Assembly (NCBI RefSeq): GCF_003144115.1
Contig: NW_020312026.1
Span: 140,999 to 204,998, forward strand
DNA: 64,000 nucleotides
Source of the DNA: Tilletiopsis washingtonensis
Taxonomy: Eukaryota; Basidiomycota; Exobasidiomycetes; Entylomatales
Direction: 5' to 3'
The notes under the pieces are model-generated. The model made no database searches and was not told where the DNA came from. It saw nothing but the letters and a program-made list of their open reading frames with translations. The position numbers and the translations under genes were made by a program. Below are positions 56,701 through 64,000 of this stretch, in pieces; the first letter of the stretch is position 1, and every line of letters begins with the position of its first letter.

Positions 56701-57301
56701 CGATGCGATGCGCGCTTCAATGTGCTGCAGCCCGCCAAGCGCGTTGCGTCAGTCGCCGTGTCCAGCTTGTGGAGAGCCAGCGGGCGAGGCGAGGCAACTC
56801 ACCCCTTCTTGCCAAAGAGCCGCAACGTGGTCCCGCCGATGCAGCGCCGCGCATGTCCACGTCCATCGCTCGTCTCGGGCGCTGCCGCGTCCCACACCGA
56901 GAAGCCAATCTGTGCGCCGAGGGGCAGCGACGCGAGGGGCACGGGGAAGTGCAGCGTCTCATTGAACCTGCCCTCCATGCTGATCAGCGAGCGCGACAGC
57001 CATGCGAGAGACTCAGGAATGCCACGCACTGAAACGTGCTGCGAAAGTGTCGATAGCGCGTGCGCACCGGCTGGCAGAGCGGGCGATTGTCGGCATACAG
57101 GCGCGCCTCGACGTACACATCGGCGCACGCCTCGCCCGCCGCCTGTGCCGCATGCACGCCGGCGAGACGCTGGCGCGGCGCATCGATGCGCTGGGCGCGC
57201 GAGAGCGTCGGCAGGCGCCCTTGCAGCGAGGCAATGCGCACGCTGAGCGTGGCATCGGCGAGGAGCGGCAGGGGGACGAGCGTGTAGAGATCGCGATCCA
57301 T
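53774..57301 (-). CDS. VPS34: phosphatidylinositol 3-kinase VPS34
   Basis: Ten exons (57301-57030, 56967-56803, 56724-56535, 56465-56010, 55925-55644, 55585-55232, 55176-54465, 54388-54299, 54240-53996, 53908-53774), 966 residues, within the usual range. A C2 domain ([32 protein letters not shown]) is followed by the helical domain ([35 protein letters not shown]) and the kinase: [14 protein letters not shown] near 713, catalytic loop [12 protein letters not shown] near 820, [15 protein letters not shown] near 841, and the C-terminal helix ending FFRS. All catalytic residues are present. Vps34 makes PI3P for vacuolar sorting, endosomes and autophagy with Vps15 and Vps30. A Ser/Ala/Pro-rich insert (about 655-700) separates the helical and kinase domains. 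Intron 3 (56466-56534, 69 nt) is a multiple of three without stops, so retention would be tolerated. Confidence 0.95.
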
Positions 57302-58691
57302 GGCGGGCAGGCAGGGGCGGGGCTGCTGTGGCTCAGCGCATGCAACAGCGCCGGAGACGTGCTGCGCGCAGCGGCCGCGAGGCGCACGTCTGGCGTTGGG
57401 CGCGGAGATGGAGTGCTGTCGAGGCGATGGAGGATGAGGCGCAAGACGGAGAGCGGCTCGAAGTCACAAGGCACAGCCAGCGCTCGCCCGGGTGGCCCGA
57501 GCGCGCCGGCAGGAGAGCGCGGCGGCGGCGTTGCTCGGCCGTGCAGCGCCGCCCGCTGGCACGGCGCCGCCGCCGCGAGACCCTGACTCGCCGCGCCAGC
57601 GCCGAGCGTGTGGCTTGCGCGGAGGCCCCGGACCGCGCCGAGCGAAGCAAGAAGGCCTCCTTCGTGCCATGGCCCATGCCAGCGGCTCGAGGCGCAGCAT
57701 CCAGCGGCTCACAGAGCTCATCATCCGCCTCGTGGGTGTCGCGCTGGACGCCGCCGCTCCAGCGCGAGCGTCGATCGTCGGCACAGCACAGCTCTCAGGC
57801 AGCAGCGTCGCCAGTGGGCCAGCGTGCACGGCGCACCAGAGAGGCGGCGCCAGGAAGAGGGCGGACCGTTGAGCTTCGGCTCTTGCTAGCATGGCTCGGC
57901 CGCCTGCTCAGCAAGCGCGTCGTGCAAGTGGCAGCGATGCTGCGCTGCGCTGCATCTGGCGTGGCCCGACAAGGCCGCTGCCCCACGGCGGGCCAAGCGG
58001 ACGTGCATGCGGGCGAGCGAGGCCTGATGGCCGGCGTGCAGCGTGTGGGGGAGGGAGCAGGTGCGGGAGCAGCACCAGCACCACGCCCGAGCCCGCCACG
58101 GCAGCGTCGCACCGCCGTCTGTCACCTCTGCGCCGCCACGGCGGGCTGCTTGCGTCTGCACGCGCGAGTGTGTGAGTGCCGCCAGTGTGCAGTCAGAGTG
58201 CACGCCAGGCAGGCAGCAGGCAAAGAGGGAGACGGGAGCCGTGGTGCTGGACGAGGCGCGCGCTGCACGTCGGCCAGGACCGGACCGAGGCGTGTCTGGC
58301 GCTGAGGCAACGGAGCAGAGGGCCGAGCACGGCGGCGCGGCGGAGTCGCGAGAGCTGCAGCGTCAGCACGAGGCGGCCGAAGGTGCGCTTCGCCTGCTGC
58401 TGCCCTCTCTCCCCGCATGCCGGCGGCTCAACGAGCGGAGCCGGAGCGTGCGCTGGCTGTGCGGCGAGGCGAGGCGTGGCAGGGTGCAGCGGCTGGCTGG
58501 CGCGCGCCATGCCTTGCAGACAGAGAGGAGCTGCGCCGCGGCATCCGGCGGCGTGCGGTGCTGGCAGTCGCGACCTCTCTCTGCTGTGCAGGGCGCAGCG
58601 CCGTGGCCACGCCCCGCCCGCGCAACTCCACCGGCTGCGCACCTCTCTTCCCCACCCTCTCCCGCTCCCTCTCCTCTGCACCCTGCCCAGC
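57302..58691. other. divergent intergenic region
   Basis: 1.4 kb between VPS34 (leftward) and KGD1 (rightward). Contains GC-rich open frames lacking motifs. The last 90 nt are strongly pyrimidine-rich and end GCCCAGC before the KGD1 ATG. No RNA gene seen. Confidence 0.45.
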
Positions 58692-61600
58692 ATGCTGCGC
58701 GCCCTCCCGCGCCGCCTCGTGCGCAGCGCCGTGCCGCCGCCGCCGTCCATGGCGCGCCTGGCCTCGCGCGCGCTCCACTCGGGCCTGCCCACGCGCGCCG
58801 CCGCCGCCGCGCCCCAGCGCCCCAACGCGCCCTCGCCCAACGACAGCTTCATCACGCCCACCAACGCCTACTACGTCGACGAGATGCGCCGCATGTGGCA
58901 GCAGGACCCGAGCAGCGTGCACGGCTCGTGGGCCACGTACTTCAGCGGCATGCAGGCCGGCCTCAGCAGCGAGAATGCCTTCCGCCCGCCACCGACGCTC
59001 ATGCCGCTGCCCATCGATGCGCCGCCCATCGACACGTCGTCGTACGAGGGCGGCTCGGCCGTCAACGACCACCTCAAGGTGAGGCAGCGCGCGCGCTCCT
59101 GCGGGCGCCGGTGGCGTCTGACCCCCCTCTGCTCCTCCAGCTGCAGCTGCTTGTGCGCGCCTACCAGGTGCGCGGCCACCGCATCGCCGTGCTCGACCCG
59201 CTCGGCATCCTGCACCCCGACCTCTCCGGCGACGTGCCCGCCGAGCTCACCATCGAGCACTACGGCTGGACGGAGAAGGACCTCGACCGCGAGATGCAGC
59301 TCGGCCCCGGCCTGCTGCCCAACTTTGTCGCCGCGGGCAAGAGCAAGATGACGATCCGCGAGGTCATCGACGCCGTGAAGCGCATCTACTGTGAGTGCAG
59401 CATGTGTGAGCCGTGCAGCGCGTCGCTCATTCCGCTCCCTCCAGGCGGCTCCATTGGCATCCAGTACGTGCACATTCCCGACCGCGAGAAGTGCGACTGG
59501 CTGCGCGAGCGCATCGAGACGCCGCAGCCGTTCAAGTACAGCATCGAGGAGAAGCGCACCATCCTCGACCGCCTGATCTGGTCGGACAGCTTCGAGCGCT
59601 TCATCAGCTCCAAGTACCCCAACGAGAAGCGCTTCGGCCTCGAGGGCGGCGAGTCGCTCATCCCCGGTGTCAAGTCGATGATCGACCGCACCGTCGAGCA
59701 CGGCGTCGAGTCGATCACGATGGGCATGCCGCACCGCGGCCGCCTCAACGTGCTGGCCAACGTGATCCGCCGCCCCATCGAGGGCATCCTGCACCAGTTC
59801 GCCGGCAAGACGGACGACGGCGAGGGCGGCGGCGACGTCAAGTACCACCTGGGCGCCAACTACGTGCGCCCGACGCCCTCGGGCAAGAAGGTGGCGCTGT
59901 CGCTCGTGGCGAACCCGTCGCATCTCGAGGCCGAGGACCCTGTCGTGCTCGGCAAGACGCGCGCGCTGCAGGACTTTGCCAACGACAAGGAGCACACGAC
60001 GAGCATGGCGCTGCTCATGCACGGCGACGCCGCCTTTGCCGGCCAGGGCGTCGTGTACGAGACGATGGGCATGTACAACCTGCCCAACTACGCCACCGGC
60101 GGCACGATCCACATCGTCGTCAACAACCAGATCGGCTTCACGACGGACCCGCGCTTTGCGCGCTCGACGCCGTACCCGTCGGACATTGCCAAGAGCATCG
60201 ACGCGCCCATCTTCCACGTCAACGGCGACGACGTCGAGGCGGTGACGTTTGTGTGCCAGATGGCGGCCGACTGGCGCGCCAAGTACAAGAAGGACGTCGT
60301 CATCGACCTCGTCTGCTACCGCCGCCACGGCCACAACGAGACGGACCAGCCGAGCTTCACGCAGCCGCGCATGTACGAGGCGATTGCCAAGCAGGAGACG
60401 ACGCTGACGCAGTACGCGCGCCAGCTTGTCGACGAGGGCAGCTTCACGCAGAAGGACATTGACGAGCACAAGAAGTGGGTGTGGGGCATGCTCGAGGAGG
60501 CGGCCGAGAAGAGCAAGGACTACCAGGTCGGCGAGCGCGAGTGGCTCTCGTCGGCGTGGGACGGCTTCCCGACGCCCAAGGAGCTGGCCGAGCAGATTCT
60601 CGACCACAAGGACACGGGCGTCGAGAAGGAGCGCCTCGAGCACATTGGCCACGCCGTCGCCTCGTACCCCGAGGACTTCAACGTGCACCGCAACCTGGCG
60701 CGCATTCTCAAGAACCGCGCCAAGACGATCGACGAGGGCGAGGGCATCGACATGTCGACGGCCGAGGCGCTCGCGTTCGGCGCGCTTGCCATGGAGGGCT
60801 ACTACGTGCGCGTGTCGGGCCAGGACGTGGAGCGCGGCACCTTTTCGCAGCGCCACGCCGTGCTGCACGACCAGAAGAACGAGTCGATCCACGTGCCGCT
60901 GAAGCACCTGAGCGAGGACCAGGCGCCGTTTGTGATCTGCAACTCGTCGCTGTCCGAGTTCGGCACGCTCGGCTTCGAGCTCGGCTTCAGCATTGTCGAC
61001 CCCAAGAACCTGACGATGTGGGAGGCGCAGTTCGGCGACTTTGCCAACAACGCGCAGTGCATCATCGACCAGTTCATCGCGTCGGGCGAGCGCAAGTGGC
61101 TGCAGCGCAGCGGCCTCGTCATGAACCTGCCGCACGGCTACGACGGCCAGGGCCCCGAGCACTCGTCGGGCCGCCCGGAGCGCTTCCTGCAGCTGTGCGA
61201 CGACCACCCCTTCATCTTCCCCAGCCCCGAGAAGATGAACCGCCAGCACCAGGACTGCAACATGGCCATCGTCTAGTGCGTGGTGTTGAGCGCGCGCGCC
61301 TTTCTGCCCTGATGCTGACTCGCTGCTCTCCCTAGCTGCACGACGCCCGCCAACGTCTTCCACATGCTGCGCCGCCAGGTGCACCGCGACTTCCGCAAGC
61401 CGCTGATCAGCTTCTTCTCCAAGTCGCTGCTGCGCCACCCCGAGGCGCGCTCCAAGCTGGCCGACATGCTTCCCGGCACGGGCTTCCAGCGCTACCTGCC
61501 CGAGCAGCACCTTGAGAGCACCTCGGAGAAGGACGGCCTTGTTGCGTGCGTGGGACAGGGCTGTGTTGGCGCCAGAACATGCTTGCTCACACGTGGCTCG

Positions 61601-62209
61601 CCCGCAGACCCGACGAGATCAAGCGCCACATCATCACGTGCGGTCAGAGTGAGTCCACCTGGCAGCCGCCTCGCCCGCCGCTCCTCGCTGACCACGCTGC
61701 ATCAGCCTACTTTGCGCTCCTCAACTGGCGGCGCGAGAACAACATCCGCGACGTGGCCATTTCGCGTCTCGAGCAGATCAGCCCCTTCCCGTACGACATG
61801 ATCACGCCGCACCTTGACAAGTACAAGAACGCCGACCTCGTGTACTGCCAGGAGGAGCCGCTGAACGGGTGAGCCCACGTGGAGGAGGGGCTTCGCTCGC
61901 CTGGCGCAGCCGCTCACCTCTTGTTCCCTCTCGCAGTGGCGCATGGTCGTACGTGCAGCCGCGTCTGCGCACCGCATGCCGCCACACGGAGCACCACAAG
62001 GACACGCTGGCCATCTTTGCCGGCCGACCACCGTACGGTGAGTGTTTGGCTGGAAGCGCTGCGCGTGCCTGCAGCGGGCCCCATGCTGACTGCTCCCGCC
62101 TTGTCCAGCCTCCGTCGCCACGGGCTCCAAGAAGGCACACGAGGCAGAGGTGAAGCGCTACCTCACCGACGCCTTCGACATGAGCCGTGTCGCCTCGGAC
62201 GGCGCGTAA
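58692..62209 (+). CDS. KGD1: 2-oxoglutarate dehydrogenase E1 component
   Basis: Eight exons (58692-59078, 59141-59390, 59445-61275, 61336-61545, 61608-61648, 61706-61868, 61937-62037, 62109-62209), 1,027 residues, normal for the family. A mitochondrial presequence ([14 protein letters not shown]) precedes [20 protein letters not shown]. Thiamine-diphosphate and active-site blocks are intact: [67 protein letters not shown], then the second half with [15 protein letters not shown] and [20 protein letters not shown]. It decarboxylates 2-oxoglutarate in the TCA cycle within a complex with E2 (KGD2) and E3 (LPD1) in the matrix. Introns cluster at the two ends with one 1.8-kb central exon. C-terminal exons are short (41-163 nt) but each junction restores conserved sequence ([23 protein letters not shown]). 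Very strong C/G third positions indicate high expression. Confidence 0.97.
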
Positions 62210-62826
62210 AAGGGCGGCTCGCTGGAGGAGAGAGCGAGGCACGCGCACATAGATCGGGAGAGGCGGTGCCCCGTCTCGTTGCGCTGTGTCCCTGTCTGCG
62301 CTTGCTTGGGGGAGAGGTGCAAGAGATACGATTGACCCAACTCTCGTCTGGCGAGTCTATGAGGAGCGGTGGCGCGTAGTGCAGAGCCGCACCTCGACGG
62401 TGTCCTCGCGCGCTCTGGACGAGCCTGCGCACGTCGGCGCTGCGCGAGGCGAGAGTGAGGCGCAAAAGGTGCCACGGCAGCTGCTCCTGACCAGTGGCGC
62501 TGCGGAGGACAAGCAAGCTGTGAGGCGTGTGCTGTGCGCAGACGCGAGCGGCGTTCTGGTCCAGCGCCTGCCAGCGCAAGACATGTGGAGGCGCAGACAG
62601 AAACGCTAAAGGCCCACGACGGGCGTGCTCCTGGGAGTGGAGTGGGCTCTGCGTGCTGGGGCGCGGCGAGGACGCAGCGGGTGCACGCGCGCGCCACGCG
62701 CCACGTCAAGCGTCTGTCACCCGCCACCACCATCCCTCCAGAGCGCCCACACGCAGCCCTGTCGTGTAGGCACCTCAAGGCCAGGAGCGCACGGAGTTGC
62801 AGCATCACCAGCCCAGCGTGCGCCAC
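62210..62826. other. intergenic region between tandem genes
   Basis: 617 nt holding the KGD1 3' end and the HNT2 promoter. Frames present are short and without motifs. No RNA gene or repeat stands out. Confidence 0.45.
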
Positions 62827-62861
62827 ATGGCGCGTCGCCTCGTCAGCCTCGCACGCAGCAT

Positions 62862-62914
<53 letters not shown>

Positions 62915-63823
62915 GCGCCCTGCGCTTCGCCGACTTTGATGTCACGCGCCAGGCGTTTCTGCGCCGGCCGGCCGTGGCGGCGATTGTCAATCTCAAGCCC
63001 ATTGTGCCGGGACGTGAGTGTGGGCCCCGCTCGGCGCCTGCCACTTGCCCGCGCTCGATGGGCTGAACCCCGAGCCTGGTGAACCCATCCAGACGTGCTT
63101 GTCATTCCCGCCACGCCGTGCGCTCGGCTCGCCGACTTGCCCGCTTCAGTGCGGCCTGCCTTCTGGCAGACAGTGCATGAGGTGGCCGACGTCGTCAAGC
63201 AGCGCTACGGAGGCACTAGCTTGACGCTTTCGGTGCAGGACGGACCCGAGGCGGTGCGCATTACTGCTTTCTTTCTTTCTTGCTCTTGCTCGGACCTCGC
63301 ACCGAGTCTACGTCTGCTGACACTTGCCCATTCGCTGGCAACCACAGGGCCAATCAGTGCCTCATCTGCATGTCCATGTGCTGCCGAGGAGAAGCGTGAG
63401 TGTGGTAGCCGTACCGACGCCCGCAGTCAAAGACGAGCTGGGTCAAGGCGGGGCGCACTCTTACTGACGGGGGCGCGCGCACCTGCACCGCGGCACAGGG
63501 CGACTTTACGCCCAACGACGAGGTGAGAGGCACTCGTCTCTGCACAGAGACCCCACACACGCACGTGCTGCTGACGCTCTGCTCTCACTCGCTTGGGACA
63601 GATCTACGAGCATCTCGAGCGCTTCGGCCTCGGCCTCTTTGCGGCACAGGCACGCGCCGCACGAGAGGGCGGCCGCAGCAGCAGCAGCAGCAAGAGCGAA
63701 GGCGATGGCGGCGGTGAGCGCCGACGCCTCAAGGTCGATGCCGACGAGGAGCGCCCGGCGCGCTCGGCAGAGGAGATGGCACGCGAGGCTGCGTGGCTGG
63801 CCGAGGCGTTCGCGAAGCAGTAG
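62827..63823 (+). CDS. HNT2: FHIT-type diadenosine triphosphate hydrolase
   Basis: Five exons (62827-63013, 63093-63253, 63348-63395, 63499-63522, 63602-63823), 213 residues. After an N-terminal stretch with 17 consecutive Ser come the Fhit blocks: AIVNLKPIVPGHVLVIPATP, SLTLSVQDGPEAGQSVPHLH, and the histidine triad HLHVHVLPRR with catalytic His in the HxHxH core, then GDFTPNDEIYEHLE and the C-terminal helix EEMAREAAWLAEAF. Enzymes of this group split Ap3A to AMP and ADP through a nucleotidyl-His intermediate. Known yeast Hnt2 is about 206 residues, similar. The 24-nt exon 4 encodes exactly GDFTPNDE. The polySer stretch follows a second Met at 62860, so the first 11 residues (MARRLVSLARS, basic and hydrophobic) might be a weak mitochondrial signal and the second Met an alternative cytosolic start. 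Confidence 0.92.
62863..62913 (+). repeat. (AGC)17 coding microsatellite
   Basis: Seventeen perfect AGC triplets in exon 1 of HNT2, read as polySer. Changes in copy number keep the frame, so length polymorphism between strains is expected. Confidence 0.95.
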
Positions 63824-64000
63824 AGAGAGCCATGGGACCGGCCGATCGCTGCTGCTCCAGAATCCGTACGACTCCTTTCCTTCTCTCTCTCTCTGGCTCC
63901 CTCTCGCTAGGCACAGAAGCAATGCAGAAACGTCATGAAGCAGGCAATCACGGGCGCGCGAATGAAGATGCGATCAGGGAAAGATGCCGAGGACACGAGG
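63824..64000. other. 3' flank of HNT2
   Basis: The last 177 nt of the window: a short CT-rich microsatellite (63874-63895) and probable 3' untranslated sequence. No further gene start seen. Confidence 0.4.

Noticed and set aside
58871-61510. 879-codon open frame on the minus strand across KGD1
   Set aside because: It is the exact antisense of a strongly C/G-ending gene; such genes keep a reverse frame free of stops. Composition is Leu/Ala/Val/Arg/His-rich with no motif, while the plus strand is unmistakable KGD1.
1-64000. tRNA, rRNA, CRISPR or transposon
   Set aside because: I looked for B-box-like GGTTCGANTCC sequences, rRNA-like blocks, spaced repeats, terminal repeats and reverse-transcriptase or transposase motifs and found none. 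A covariance-model and repeat search would be decisive.

Overview
The window looks like nuclear DNA of a GC-rich filamentous or yeast-like fungus, most likely a basidiomycete. The evidence is dense protein genes split by many GT-AG introns of about 50-70 nt, strong C/G preference at third codon positions, fungal-type genes (fused LEU1 isomerase, Zn2Cys6 regulator, DUF4045/gelsolin protein, PHO89 and ZRG17 transporters), and no operons, CRISPR arrays or recognisable mobile elements. Ustilaginomycotina is a guess from gene architecture; no rRNA or other marker is present to confirm it. Gene models were spliced by eye, each checked for reading-frame continuity across every junction.

Layout. 0-8 kb: partial CWC24-like splicing factor (minus), a small ABM-fold monooxygenase-like protein, a DUF89 damage-control phosphatase, a short-chain dehydrogenase, and a multi-pass membrane protein with a KKxx tail (minus). 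8.5-17.5 kb: ABCG half-transporter, EAF6 (NuA4 subunit, minus), and a 1,554-residue protein carrying a complete GAR transformylase (purine synthesis, ADE8-like) between a DUF4045-type N-terminus and gelsolin-like repeats. 19.7-27 kb: PHO89-like phosphate symporter, proteasome beta-3 (PUP3), and a 1,102-residue Ser/Pro-rich orphan (minus). 29-37.5 kb: ZRG17-like zinc transporter with a huge His tail, and a Zn2Cys6 transcription factor (minus). 39.9-48.9 kb: ICP55 peptidase (minus), a DHHC palmitoyltransferase, NCS2/CTU2 tRNA thiolation factor (minus), and a DUF202 membrane protein; this block has unusually long introns and simple repeats. 49-64 kb: LEU1, a tricarboxylate-type mitochondrial carrier, VPS34 (minus), KGD1, and HNT2/FHIT.

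The genes are mainly unrelated housekeeping functions. Two closely spaced head-to-head pairs (ICP55/DHHC and NCS2/DUF202) probably share bidirectional promoters. Several functions meet in mitochondria (KGD1, the carrier, ICP55) and in metal or phosphate homeostasis (PHO89, ZRG17), but nothing shows that they form a cluster.

The observation most worth pursuing is the GAR transformylase nested inside the DUF4045/gelsolin protein, with an intron near the seam whose retention would remove both the enzyme and the gelsolin part.
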